Shown piece by piece: positions 16,229 through 24,362 of a stretch of DNA of 64,000 bases. The stretch spans positions 36,214-100,213 of the forward strand of contig NZ_VSST01000059.1 in assembly GCF_019402665.1 (NCBI RefSeq), given 5' to 3'. The stretch is from Bradyrhizobium canariense. GTDB lineage: Bacteria; Pseudomonadota; Alphaproteobacteria; Rhizobiales; Xanthobacteraceae. A program made the translations under genes and the position numbers. The notes beneath the pieces are model-generated. The model worked only from the letters and a program-made list of their open reading frames with translations. It made no database searches and was not told where the DNA came from. How positions within the stretch are numbered: the stretch's first letter is position 1; each line of letters begins with the position of its first letter.

Positions 16229-18379
16229 ATGCGGCGGATCGGCAGACGGGACATCGTTGCAGCGATCCTGATTGCGCTTCTTGCAGGCGCCGTCGTGACG
16301 TCTCCACCGTTGCAGACGCTGCAGGGCCTGTCGCTCGATATCCTCACGGCACTGCGCGGCAAGTTCGTCGGCGACCAACGCGATCCCGCGACATCCCCGG
16401 TCGTCGTCGTGGCCATCGACGGCGAGACCTACGACACTCCGCCGTTCAAGGGATCGCCAACGCAGACCTGGACGCGCGAGATCGGCCGGGTTCTCGGCAG
16501 CATCGACGACGGCGGCGCCCGGGCGATCGGCTTCGACGTCATCTTCCCGAGCTCGATCGAGCAGTCTGAGATTCCCTTCGGCGACGCGTCGCTGGGCACG
16601 CGACTCAAGGGATTCGATCGGGACTATCTCATCGCCCTGCGGAAGCTTTCCGACAGCGGCAAGCTGGTGCTCGGCGAGATCCTGAGCAACGACCATCAGG
16701 AAAGGCCCGACCGCGCGCAGCAATTGGTGGTGAGAAACAATATCCGCGCCCTCAACGTCCATACCGACACCGACGACGTGATCCGGCGGATGCCGCTGAG
16801 CTTCTCGATCGACGGCAAGCCGGTCCCCGCGATGGCGGTCGAGCTCGCCGCGCGCGCGCTCGCTGTAAAGCCCGAGATTGCACCGTCCGGAGCGACCGAA
16901 TTGTCCGGTTATGCAATTCCGAGTGCGGTACCGAATACACTGGCGCTCAATTTTCGAGGACTGGGCCGCGACATTCCGACTTTCTCCTTCGCCGATCTGC
17001 GAGCCTGCGTCGAAAAAGGCGACCGCGATTTCTTCCGTCGCGCCTTCGGCGGCAAAGTCGTGCTGCTCGGCACCGCCCTGAATTTCGATGATCGCAAGCT
17101 CACCTCGATGCGACTGTCCGGCGGATATGACGGAACGCCGGGTCCACGATGCGCCCAGCCTGCCCCGGCGAGCACCGTACAAAAGGCCCGCAGCGACATC
17201 GCCGGTGTCTTCGTTCATGCCAACGCGGTGCGAAATCTGATCGAACGCGATGCGGTGACCGAGCTCGGCTTTCCACTGCGGAGCATTCTCACCATCGTGT
17301 TCGCAGCGATCGTGGCCTGCGCGGCCTGCGTGCTCGCACCGGGTGCCGCACTGATCGCCTGGTTTGGCCTCACCGCCGTATACGCCGCTGTGGCCGTCGG
17401 TGCATTCGTCCATGCCTTGGCGCTGCCGCTGACCGAGCCGGCACTCGCAAGCCTTGCCGCACTCGCGATGATGATCGGCTACCGTTTCGTGCTGGCCGAT
17501 CGTGACGAGCGTTTCCTGCGCAAGAGCTTTGCGTTCTATCTCGCCCCCGAAGTGATCGAGACGATGGTGGCCTCCGGCAAGATGCCGGCGCTCGGCGGCG
17601 AAATGCGCAACGTCACGATGTTCTTCTCCGACCTGAGCGGCTTCTCCTCCATCGCCGAGACGATGACGCCGGGCGAACTGGTGACGCTGATGAACGAATA
17701 TCTGTCGGCCATGACCGACATCATCGAGAGCCATGGCGGCTATGTCGACAAATATATCGGCGATTCCATCGTCGCCATGTTCGGTGCGCCCGCCGACGAT
17801 CCCGCGCATGCGCGCCACGCCGTCCATGCCGCGCTGAAATGTCACGCAAAGCTGGCGGAGCTTAATGCCGCCAGCGCCGCTTTCGCCGGCCGCGGCCTGT
17901 CGCACCGCATCGGGCTCAACAGCGGCGAGGCCGTGGTCGGCAATATCGGCTCCCGCCGCCGCTTCAACTACACCGTGATGAGCGACACCGTGAACGTCGC
18001 CTCGCGGCTCGAAGGCGCCAACAAATATTATGGCACCTCCATCATGGCCTCAGAAACGACTGTCGCGCAGACAGGCAATACTTTCACCTGGCGCGAGCTC
18101 GACGCCATCAAAGTGATAGGACGCGGCGAGGCGATCAAAGTGTTCGAGCCCCTCGCGGAGAAGGGCACGGAGAGTGCCGGGCAGGCGAAGATTGCCGCCG
18201 CGTATGCGGAAGGGCTGGCGTGCTGGCGGGCAAGGGAGTTTGCGAAGGCGGCTGATGCGTTCGGGCGAACGGCGGAAATGGATCCGGCGTCAGCGCTTTT
18301 TGACAAGCGCGCGACTGCGCTCGCTACAAATCCACCGGGGTCGGATTGGACTCCGGTGAACATCCTAGAAGGAAAGTAG
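16229..18379 (+). CDS. CHASE2-domain adenylate/guanylate cyclase
   Basis: 716 residues. A signal-anchor helix (about 9-28) precedes a periplasmic CHASE2 domain (30-325, with VVVVAIDGETYD and ARAIGFDVIFPS), three closely spaced transmembrane helices (about 350-425), then a class III cyclase domain (about 450-640). The two metal aspartates are in MFFSDLSGFSS and KYIGDSIVAMFG, and the NVASRLEG motif gives the Asn and Arg for catalysis, so cyclic nucleotide synthesis is expected. The C-terminal 70 residues form a tetratricopeptide-like helical end. It makes cAMP (or cGMP) in the cytoplasm in response to a periplasmic signal. It follows the exported protein at 15539-16210 in the same operon. Confidence 0.92.
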   Translation: MRRIGRRDIVAAILIALLAGAVVTSPPLQTLQGLSLDILTALRGKFVGDQRDPATSPVVVVAIDGETYDTPPFKGSPTQTWTREIGRVLGSIDDGGARAIGFDVIFPSSIEQSEIPFGDASLGTRLKGFDRDYLIALRKLSDSGKLVLGEILSNDHQERPDRAQQLVVRNNIRALNVHTDTDDVIRRMPLSFSIDGKPVPAMAVELAARALAVKPEIAPSGATELSGYAIPSAVPNTLALNFRGLGRDIPTFSFADLRACVEKGDRDFFRRAFGGKVVLLGTALNFDDRKLTSMRLSGGYDGTPGPRCAQPAPASTVQKARSDIAGVFVHANAVRNLIERDAVTELGFPLRSILTIVFAAIVACAACVLAPGAALIAWFGLTAVYAAVAVGAFVHALALPLTEPALASLAALAMMIGYRFVLADRDERFLRKSFAFYLAPEVIETMVASGKMPALGGEMRNVTMFFSDLSGFSSIAETMTPGELVTLMNEYLSAMTDIIESHGGYVDKYIGDSIVAMFGAPADDPAHARHAVHAALKCHAKLAELNAASAAFAGRGLSHRIGLNSGEAVVGNIGSRRRFNYTVMSDTVNVASRLEGANKYYGTSIMASETTVAQTGNTFTWRELDAIKVIGRGEAIKVFEPLAEKGTESAGQAKIAAAYAEGLACWRAREFAKAADAFGRTAEMDPASALFDKRATALATNPPGSDWTPVNILEGK

Positions 18380-18413
18380 CGCAGCGTCGCACCGCTTTCG
18401 GGTTCACTCCACG

Positions 18414-19586
18414 CTAGAACGGCAACCCCACATAATTCTCCGCCAGCAGACGCTGCGCCGTCTCGGACGACAGCAGATACTCCAGCTCCGTCTGCTGAAG
18501 CCTGTTTTCATACTCGGAACGGTCGGGGAAGCGATGCAGCAGCATCGTCATCCACCACGAGAAGCGTTGCGCCTTCCAGATCCGCGCCAGTGCGTTGGCG
18601 GAATAGCCCTGAAGCCCGGAATCATCGTCGTTCTGATAGTGCGCGAGCATGGCGTGGTAGAGATAATAGATGTCGGAGGCAGCGCTGTTCAGCCCGCGCG
18701 CGCCCGTCGGCGGCACGATGTGGGCGGCATCGCCGGCGAGAAACAGGCGGCCGTAGCTCATCGGCTCGGCGACGAAGCTGCGCAACGGCGCGATGCTCTT
18801 TTCGATGGACGGTCCCGTGATCAGGCGGCCGCCGACCTCGTCCGGCAGACGACGCTTCAGCTCGGCCCAGAACGCATCGTCGCTCCAGTCCTCCACCTTG
18901 TCGGTGAGCGGCACCTGGACGTAGTAGCGGCTCAGCACTTGCGACCGCAAGGAACACAACGCGAAGCCGCGCTCATGCTTCACATAGATCAGCTCCGGCG
19001 ACACCGGTTTCGTACGCGACAGCACGCCGAGCCAGCCGAACGGATAGATCTTCTCGTATTCCCGCAGCACGTCCTTCGGGATCGACTTGCGACTGACGCC
19101 GTGAAAGCCGTCGGCGCCGACGATATAATCGCAATCGACTCGGACGGTCTCGCCATTCGAACGATAGGTCACGTAAGGCCGGTCGGAGGTCAGGTCATGC
19201 GGCGTCACGTCCTCGGCATTGTGCACGACGTTGCCGCCGAGGCGGTCGCGCGCCTCGTAGAGGTCGCGCGTCAGCTCGGTCTGGCCGTAGACCAGCACCG
19301 AATTGCCGTCGGAATGCTTGTGGAGGTCGATCTGGGAGAGCACCCCATCATGGGCGATCTCGAATCCCTTGTGGATCTCACCCTCGCGGTCCATCCGCTC
19401 GCCGCACTGAGCCTCGCGCATCAGCCTGGCGAAGCCGTGTTCGAGCACGCCGGCACGGATCCGGGCAAGCACGTGGTCGCGGCTGGATTTTTCCAGCACG
19501 ACCGTGTCGATACCCTTGAGGTGCAGGAGCTGGGACAACAGCAGCCCGGACGGCCCGCCGCCGATGATACAGACCTGAACTTTCAT
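18414..19586 (-). CDS. pobA: 4-hydroxybenzoate 3-monooxygenase
   Basis: 390 residues, the exact family size. Flavoprotein hydroxylase motifs are all present: the FAD site MKVQVCIIGGGPSGLLLSQL at the start, the DG motif YIVGADGFHG near 160, and LAGDAAHIVPPTGARGLNSA near 285. It uses NADPH and oxygen to turn 4-hydroxybenzoate into protocatechuate, the substrate of the pcaHG product encoded 3 kb away. The start is decided by AGGAGG before ATG 19586; the frame continues to 20126 over the divergent regulator, which is coincidental. It faces an AraC-type regulator across an 84-base promoter region. Confidence 0.95.
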   Translation of the reverse strand: MKVQVCIIGGGPSGLLLSQLLHLKGIDTVVLEKSSRDHVLARIRAGVLEHGFARLMREAQCGERMDREGEIHKGFEIAHDGVLSQIDLHKHSDGNSVLVYGQTELTRDLYEARDRLGGNVVHNAEDVTPHDLTSDRPYVTYRSNGETVRVDCDYIVGADGFHGVSRKSIPKDVLREYEKIYPFGWLGVLSRTKPVSPELIYVKHERGFALCSLRSQVLSRYYVQVPLTDKVEDWSDDAFWAELKRRLPDEVGGRLITGPSIEKSIAPLRSFVAEPMSYGRLFLAGDAAHIVPPTGARGLNSAASDIYYLYHAMLAHYQNDDDSGLQGYSANALARIWKAQRFSWWMTMLLHRFPDRSEYENRLQQTELEYLLSSETAQRLLAENYVGLPF

Positions 19587-19670
19587 TTTTGCGTCCTCCT
19601 CGGCACTTTCTTGCAGATTCAGCGCCGCTGACCGATGGAGGCTTTCGTCTTTGTCTTGTACTATTCGAAC
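19587..19670. promoter_or_regulatory. Divergent pobA / AraC-regulator promoter region
   Basis: The only 84 bases between the likely pobA start and the ATG at 19671 of the regulator. It must hold the pobA promoter and probably the regulator's operator. The stretch is relatively T-rich (CTTTCGTCTTTGTCTTGTAC) compared with flanking genes. I cannot define boxes with confidence. Confidence 0.45.
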
Positions 19671-20540
19671 ATGAGACGCGCAGCCCCCGCCCCGGCGATC
19701 CGGGTCTACAATTTGTTCGGCGAGTCCGGCGATCTGCCCGATGTCGTGCATTGCGAGACGATTGCCTCGCGCTCGGTGCTGCACGACTGGACGCTGGCCG
19801 TGCACCGCCATGCCCGGCTGCACCAGGTGCTGCTGATCGAGCGCGGCGGCGGCGAAGCCACGCTCGACGGGCGCGTGGTGCAGCTGAAGCCGATGCAGAT
19901 CGTCAACGTGCCTGTCGGCCACGTCCATGGCTTCCGTTTCGTGCCTGATACCCAGGGCTGGGTGCTGACCATCGCCGCGGAAATATTGGACGAAGCGCTG
20001 CTCGCCTCTGAAGGCCTGCGAAGTGCCTTGTCGCGCTCGGCCGTGATACGCGGCACGCCGCAGATCCGGACCACCATGAAGCAGATCTTTGCCGAACACG
20101 CCGCGCGCGATTTCGGCCGAGCGCATGTGCTGCGTGCACTGTCGGCGGCGATGATCGGGCTGGTGGCCCGCGCGCTCACTGGCGAGAGCGGTGGCAACGG
20201 CACGGCTGAAAGCGGACTATTCCGCCGCTTTGAGGCGCTGCTGGAACAGCATCATCTGGAACGCTGGAGCGTCGCGGACTATGCGGGCGCGCTGTCGATC
20301 ACGCCGACCCATCTCAACCGGGTGACGCGGGCCGCAACTGGCGACACCGCCTCGCACCTGATCCTCAACCGGCTGATCCGCGAGGCGCGGCGCAACCTCG
20401 TCTATACCAATTTGCCGGTCTCGACGATCGCCTATGCGCTTGGCTTCGAGGACCCCGCCTATTTCAGCCGGGTCTATGCCGCCGCCACGGGCGTGTCGCC
20501 GCGCGCCTTTCGCGCGCAGCTCCACGGCGAGGAAGGCTGA
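19671..20540 (+). CDS. AraC-family regulator of 4-hydroxybenzoate metabolism
   Basis: 289 residues. An N-terminal cupin-like sensing domain (20-130, with HRHARLHQVLLIERGGGEA and MQIVNVPVGHVHGFRF) is followed by a C-terminal pair of AraC helix-turn-helix motifs (about 185-285: WSVADYAGALSITPTHLNRV and STIAYALGFEDPAYFSRVYA). Its divergent position against pobA and its resemblance to AraC-type PobR proteins make it the probable 4-hydroxybenzoate-responsive activator of pobA. An ATG at 19635 gives 12 extra residues and could be the true start. Confidence 0.85.
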   Translation: MRRAAPAPAIRVYNLFGESGDLPDVVHCETIASRSVLHDWTLAVHRHARLHQVLLIERGGGEATLDGRVVQLKPMQIVNVPVGHVHGFRFVPDTQGWVLTIAAEILDEALLASEGLRSALSRSAVIRGTPQIRTTMKQIFAEHAARDFGRAHVLRALSAAMIGLVARALTGESGGNGTAESGLFRRFEALLEQHHLERWSVADYAGALSITPTHLNRVTRAATGDTASHLILNRLIREARRNLVYTNLPVSTIAYALGFEDPAYFSRVYAAATGVSPRAFRAQLHGEEG

Positions 20541-20901
20541 CACATCGGCCGATCGATCAGGCGCGCCTGTGGTCGAAGGCCACGCTGGGAACCGCAATGG
20601 CCTTTGTTGCCAGCGCTGCCACTTAACCTTCGTATATGGGGCCCTATCCTTTGGATAGGCGCCCTTTACCTCAGTACAATTGAGTAGGGAATGCGCGCGC
20701 CTTAGCCTGGCTGCATTCGGCGCCCTGGCGCCGGTGGGCATTGTATCCTCCCTAACCTGGGCGCAAGACGGCCGCCCCTGTCCGGTCGTCTGCGCTGCTT
20801 TTTCGGCAAGCCATCGGTGGCTTCAATGTTTTTCCGGCCGACACACCGCCCCCGGCGGTTGGACCGGCCACCTTTCGCGTACAACTGGAGATTTGTGCAT
20901 A
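20541..20901. other. Intergenic stretch of 360 bases
   Basis: No gene is supported. The frame of the NYN gene remains open through it but has no protein-like character upstream of 20902. Short inverted repeats are present around 20636-20665 (GGGGCCCTATCC, GGATAGGCGCCC), which could form a stem-loop at the end of the regulator transcript. Confidence 0.4.
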
Positions 20902-21513
20902 ATGTCTTCGATTGAGAAGATCGCACTCTTTATCGATGGCTCCAATCTCCATGCCACCTCCAAGGCGCTCGGCTTCGACATCGACTACAGGCGACTGCTC
21001 GGCGAATTCCAAAGCCGAGGTGCGCTGTTGCGGGCCTTCTACTACACGACCGTCGTCGAGGATCAGGAGTATTCGTCAATCCGTCCGTTGATCGATTGGC
21101 TCGACTATAACGGATACACCGTCGTCACGAAACTCACGAAGGAATTCGTCGACGCCATCACCGGCCGCCGCAAGGTGAAGGGCAGCATGGATGTCGACCT
21201 CGCCGTAAATGCGATGGAGCTCGCCGAGCACGTCGATCAGATCGTGTTGTTCTCGGGCGATGGGAATTTTCGTTCGCTGGTGGAAGCCCTGCAACGCCTC
21301 GGTGTCCGCGTGACGGTCGTCTCCACACTCTCCACTCAGCCAGCCATGGTCGCCGACGAGCTGCGCCGACAGGCGGACATATTCATCGATTTGGCAGAAC
21401 TGCAACCAAAAGTGGGGCGCGATCCGGCCAATCGGCCGGGATCGCGCGAGATGCGTCAGTCACCGCAATTCCGCGCGCGCGTAGCGATCGATCGCGGCGA
21501 CCAGGTGGAGTGA
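20902..21513 (+). CDS. NYN-domain (LabA/DUF88-like) nuclease-type protein
   Basis: 203 residues from ATG 20902. The NYN/PIN-like fold is clear: ALFIDGSNLHATSKALG (first Asp and Asn), GSMDVDLAVNAME and IVLFSGDGNFRSLVEALQRL give the conserved aspartates, and LRRQADIFIDLAEL closes the domain near 170. These proteins are probable metal-dependent ribonucleases or RNA-binding proteins in the cytoplasm; no substrate is known. The last 35 residues are Arg- and Pro-rich and overlap a strong GC stem (GCGATCCGGCC..GGCCGGGATCGC) that could also act as a transcription terminator for the gene. It lies between the pob and pca genes with no obvious functional link. Confidence 0.88.
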   Translation: MSSIEKIALFIDGSNLHATSKALGFDIDYRRLLGEFQSRGALLRAFYYTTVVEDQEYSSIRPLIDWLDYNGYTVVTKLTKEFVDAITGRRKVKGSMDVDLAVNAMELAEHVDQIVLFSGDGNFRSLVEALQRLGVRVTVVSTLSTQPAMVADELRRQADIFIDLAELQPKVGRDPANRPGSREMRQSPQFRARVAIDRGDQVE

Positions 21514-21531
21514 ACCTTCGGGCGGCGGCTC

Positions 21532-22158
21532 TCACACGTCGAAGAACACCGTCTCTTCGGGCCCCTGCAAATTGATCGTGAAGGCATACACGATCTTGCC
21601 AGCGCGTTCGCTGCGCTTTGCGATCAGCGTCGAACGTCGCATCGGCTGTTCGATCAGGCTGAGCACGGGGTCGGCGGCGTTGGCGGCCTCTTCGTCCGAA
21701 AAATAGAGGCGCGTGTTGAGACCGATGTTGATACCGCGCGCGACGATCCAGACATTGATGTGCGGCGCGCCTTTGCGGCCGGTCTTGTCGATGATCGCGC
21801 CCGGCTTGATGGTCTCGAAGGTGACGAGACCGCTCTCGAAGTCGGAGCCGGCGCGGCCCCAGCCGCGAAATTCCTCGTCAAGCGGGCCGGTCGACCGATC
21901 GGCCGGATGGTTGTAGCGGCCGGCCGCGTTCGCCTGCCAGATCTCCAGCAGCACGTCACGCAGCGGCGTGCCGCTGCCGTCGATCACCTTGCCCTCCAGC
22001 GTGATGCGTTCGCCTTGCGTGTTCGGCGTCACCAGCACATTGGAGAAGTTCTTCTCGAAAATGTCGAATCCGGCCATGGCCGGGATCAACCCGATATGCA
22101 CGTAGGGCCCGGCCGTCTGCGAGGCGGTTTCCTTGAGGTAGTTGAGCGGCTGCGGCAT
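21532..22158 (-). CDS. pcaG: Protocatechuate 3,4-dioxygenase, alpha subunit
   Basis: 208 residues, standard for PcaG, from ATG 22158. Intradiol dioxygenase features include SQTAGPYVHIG near the start, LLEIWQANAAGRYNHP, and KGAPHINVWIVARG, where the alpha subunit keeps the fold but not the full iron ligand set. With PcaH it forms the non-heme Fe(III) enzyme that cleaves protocatechuate to 3-carboxy-cis,cis-muconate, the entry to the beta-ketoadipate pathway. It starts four bases after the pcaH stop, so the two subunits are one operon. No further pca genes follow here. Confidence 0.95.
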   Translation of the reverse strand: MPQPLNYLKETASQTAGPYVHIGLIPAMAGFDIFEKNFSNVLVTPNTQGERITLEGKVIDGSGTPLRDVLLEIWQANAAGRYNHPADRSTGPLDEEFRGWGRAGSDFESGLVTFETIKPGAIIDKTGRKGAPHINVWIVARGINIGLNTRLYFSDEEAANAADPVLSLIEQPMRRSTLIAKRSERAGKIVYAFTINLQGPEETVFFDV

Positions 22159-22162
22159 GGAC

Positions 22163-22951
22163 CTAGTTCCCTGCGGTGCGATTTTCAAAGTAAGTGGAGC
22201 GCCGGCCGCGCAAGACGATGTCGAAGCGGTAGGCGAGCGAGTCGAACGGGGTCGATGCATTGAGGTCGAGCGGCGCGACCAGGCGCTCCAGCGCATCCTT
22301 GTCCGGGATCGTCGTCAGGATCGGGCAGACCGGGATCAGGGGATCGCCCTCAAAGTACATCTGGGTGATCAGACGCTGCGCGAAGCCCGAGCCGAACACC
22401 GAGAAGTGGATGTGAGCTGGACGCCAGCTGTTGACGTAGTTGCGCCAGGGATAGGGTCCCGGCTTCACCGTGCGGAAATAATAGTAGCCGGTGTCGTCGG
22501 TCAGCGCGCGACCGCAACCGCCGAAATTCGGATCGATCGGCGCCAGATACGTGTCCTTCTTGTGCCGGTAGCGGCCGCCGGCATTGGCCTGCCAGAACTC
22601 GACCAGCGTGTCCGGCACGCCGCGGCCCGTCTCGTCCAGCACGCGGCCGTGGACGATGATGCGCTCGCCGACGGGATCGCCGTCCTTGGCGTAGTTGCGG
22701 ATCAAATCATTGTCGAGCGGGCCGAGGTCGTTGTGACCGAATACCGGCCCCGTGATCTCCGAGACCGAGGTCTCAAGCGACAGCAGCGCCTGGCGCGGCG
22801 AGCGCAGCACCGAGGATTTGTAGCCTGGCGCGTGCGCCGGCGGATGCATGGAACGGTCGCGCTGGAAGAAGCCACCGTCACCGAGCGGAGGCGTGAACGG
22901 CTCGGGGCGGTTGAGGCGGGGATCCCGCAAAGCTGGCGCCTGGGCATGCAT
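22163..22951 (-). CDS. pcaH: Protocatechuate 3,4-dioxygenase, beta subunit
   Basis: 262 residues. The iron ligands are recognisable: Tyr in GGRYRHKKD, Tyr in GPYPWRN and the two His of WRPAHIHFS. ALTDDTGYYYFRTVKPGP and AYRFDIVLRGRRSTYFEN are near-invariant beta-subunit segments. It is the catalytic partner of PcaG in ring cleavage of protocatechuate. ATG 22951 was chosen because MHAQAPALRDPRLNRPEP is a typical PcaH start; the frame is open upstream through the regulator's antisense strand without meaning. The regulator gene starts 93 bases away on the other strand. Confidence 0.95.
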   Translation of the reverse strand: MHAQAPALRDPRLNRPEPFTPPLGDGGFFQRDRSMHPPAHAPGYKSSVLRSPRQALLSLETSVSEITGPVFGHNDLGPLDNDLIRNYAKDGDPVGERIIVHGRVLDETGRGVPDTLVEFWQANAGGRYRHKKDTYLAPIDPNFGGCGRALTDDTGYYYFRTVKPGPYPWRNYVNSWRPAHIHFSVFGSGFAQRLITQMYFEGDPLIPVCPILTTIPDKDALERLVAPLDLNASTPFDSLAYRFDIVLRGRRSTYFENRTAGN

Positions 22952-23044
22952 CGGCGTTGTCTCTCCCTCTGGCGCCCGTTGGGGCGCACGATTTATCGAG
23001 AGATGATGGCGCGAGCTATTCTCAAGATAAATAGATCGATTATA
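22952..23044. promoter_or_regulatory. Divergent pcaHG / LysR promoter with inverted heptamers
   Basis: This 93-base intergenic region becomes AT-rich toward the regulator. It contains an exact inverted pair ATTTATC (22991-22997) and GATAAAT (23026-23032), 35 bases apart centre to centre, that could be two half-sites for the LysR protein. LysR regulators usually bind such a region between their own gene and the target. No experimental support is implied. Confidence 0.45.
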
Positions 23045-23974
23045 ATGAATTCCATGAGAAAAATCGATCATTTGGCGCTCGATGGCCACGCGCTGGAGCT
23101 GTTCCTGTCGGTGCTGGAAGAGGGCTCGGTGACGGCGGCCGCAACGCGGCTCGGCCTGACGCAATCCGCGGTCAGCCACGCCCTCAACAAGCTGCGGCGG
23201 ATCGTCGGCGATCCGCTGTTTGCCAAATCCGGCCGCGGCATTGTGGCCACGGCGCACGCCCAGGCGCTCGCGGCAAAGGCGCGAGCGCTGATCGACGAGA
23301 TGCGGAGCTTTGCCGGCGGCGTCACGTTCGAGCCGGCGAGCGCGCAGCTTTCGCTGACAATCGCCGCGAACGACTTCCAGCGCGACCTGCTGCTGCCGCG
23401 GTTCTTCGATCATGTCGCCGCGCAAGTGAGGAGCCTGAACCTGCGCGTGATCCCCTCGCAGTCGCCGTCGCCAGCGATGCTTCGGGAAAACCGTTGCGAC
23501 CTGCTGATCACACCGCTGCCGCCGTCCGGCGTCGACATCGTGCAGAAGCGCCTGCTGCAAGACCATTACGTTTGTTACTACGACCCCAAAGCGCGTGCCG
23601 CGCCGGCTACGCGCGGCGCCTATCTCGCGGCGCGTCACATCACGGTGGTCTACACTGACAATGAGCGCCTCGACTTCGATCGTCGGCTTGCAGCCAACGG
23701 CTTCCACCGCGACATCGCGATCTCCGTGCCGAGCTTCTCCGGCGTGCCGTCCTTCCTGCGTGGCTCGCAAATGCTGGCGAGCATGCCGAGCCTGCTGGCG
23801 CCCGGCGTGATGCACGGCTTCGCGCAGGTGCGGATACCGCTGGCCTCGCGCACGCGAACCCTGGCCGAGCTGCCGATGTTCATGGTCTGGCACCAGCGCT
23901 ATCAGAAAGATCCGGCCCACCGCTGGCTCAGGAACCAGCTCGAGATCATCGCGGCGACGGCCGCGGGCCGCTGA
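23045..23974 (+). CDS. LysR-family regulator, likely of pcaHG
   Basis: 309 residues. The N-terminal winged helix (about 10-70) includes FLSVLEEGSVTAAATRLGLT and QSAVSHALNKLRRIVGDPLF, a textbook LysR reading head; the remainder is the two-lobe ligand-binding domain. Divergent placement against pcaHG across 93 bases suggests that it regulates protocatechuate cleavage, though its ligand domain resembles the NodD/LeuO-like group rather than classic PcaQ, which is my impression only. Starts at 23045 or 23054 (both ATG) are possible. Confidence 0.88.
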   Translation: MNSMRKIDHLALDGHALELFLSVLEEGSVTAAATRLGLTQSAVSHALNKLRRIVGDPLFAKSGRGIVATAHAQALAAKARALIDEMRSFAGGVTFEPASAQLSLTIAANDFQRDLLLPRFFDHVAAQVRSLNLRVIPSQSPSPAMLRENRCDLLITPLPPSGVDIVQKRLLQDHYVCYYDPKARAAPATRGAYLAARHITVVYTDNERLDFDRRLAANGFHRDIAISVPSFSGVPSFLRGSQMLASMPSLLAPGVMHGFAQVRIPLASRTRTLAELPMFMVWHQRYQKDPAHRWLRNQLEIIAATAAGR

Positions 23975-24362
23975 ACACCCCGGCTGCGGCGCATAAGCCA
24001 CACCCAAATCCTGTGTGATTCCGCAAGGAAAACGCCGCCTTGCGCGCGAACCAGCAGTTGCACGAAGAAAATGCGGGCTGAAATCGTAAAATTGAAGCAC
24101 AGTGCAACCTACGGGTCGTCCTGGCGAAAGCCAGGGCCCATACCGCGTGACCTTTCGATAAGAATCCCCCCGCGGTGACAGACTGGATTGCTTCGCTGCG
24201 CGCTGCGCTCGCAATGACGGAGCAAGGGCGAGCATCGCCTTCTCCAACTCGCATTTCAAATCGCATCCTCGCGGCGCATCCGCCCGAGCTATGCTCTCTC
24301 CATCACCTCCTTCAAACAAAGAGGGTGCAGGGAAGGCCGGGTACCGGCTTGGACCATCCGGT
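23975..24362. other. Intergenic stretch dominated by repeats
   Basis: About 390 bases between the LysR regulator and the Imm53-like gene, with no supported gene. It contains the mosaic repeat described separately (24115-24220). The part at 24270-24340 (CATCCGCCCGAGCTATGCTC and AAACAAAGAGGGTGCAGGG) also resembles a scattered intergenic sequence. The low coding content fits a repeat-rich junction. Confidence 0.5.
24115..24220. repeat. Mosaic of two palindromic intergenic repeats
   Basis: Left part: CGTCCTGGCGAAAGCCAGGG followed by CCCATACCGCGTGACC, a known style of rhizobial intergenic repeat. Right part (about 24182-24220): CTGGATTGCTTCGCTGCG followed by GCTCGCAATGACGG, the right half of the GTCATTGCGAGCG family found complete at three other places in this window. 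The two halves abut within a few bases, so one repeat seems to have landed in or recombined with the other. Confidence 0.7.

Noticed and set aside
15845..17905. Minus-strand open frame of 686 codons over the CHASE2 cyclase gene
   Set aside because: It lies antisense to a gene with complete family motifs and is rich in His, Arg, Asp and Gly, as antisense frames of GC-rich coding DNA are. It has no domain and no ribosome site.
19587..20126. N-terminal extension of pobA by 180 codons
   Set aside because: It is antisense to the AraC regulator gene. AGGAGG and the exact family length place the pobA start at 19586.
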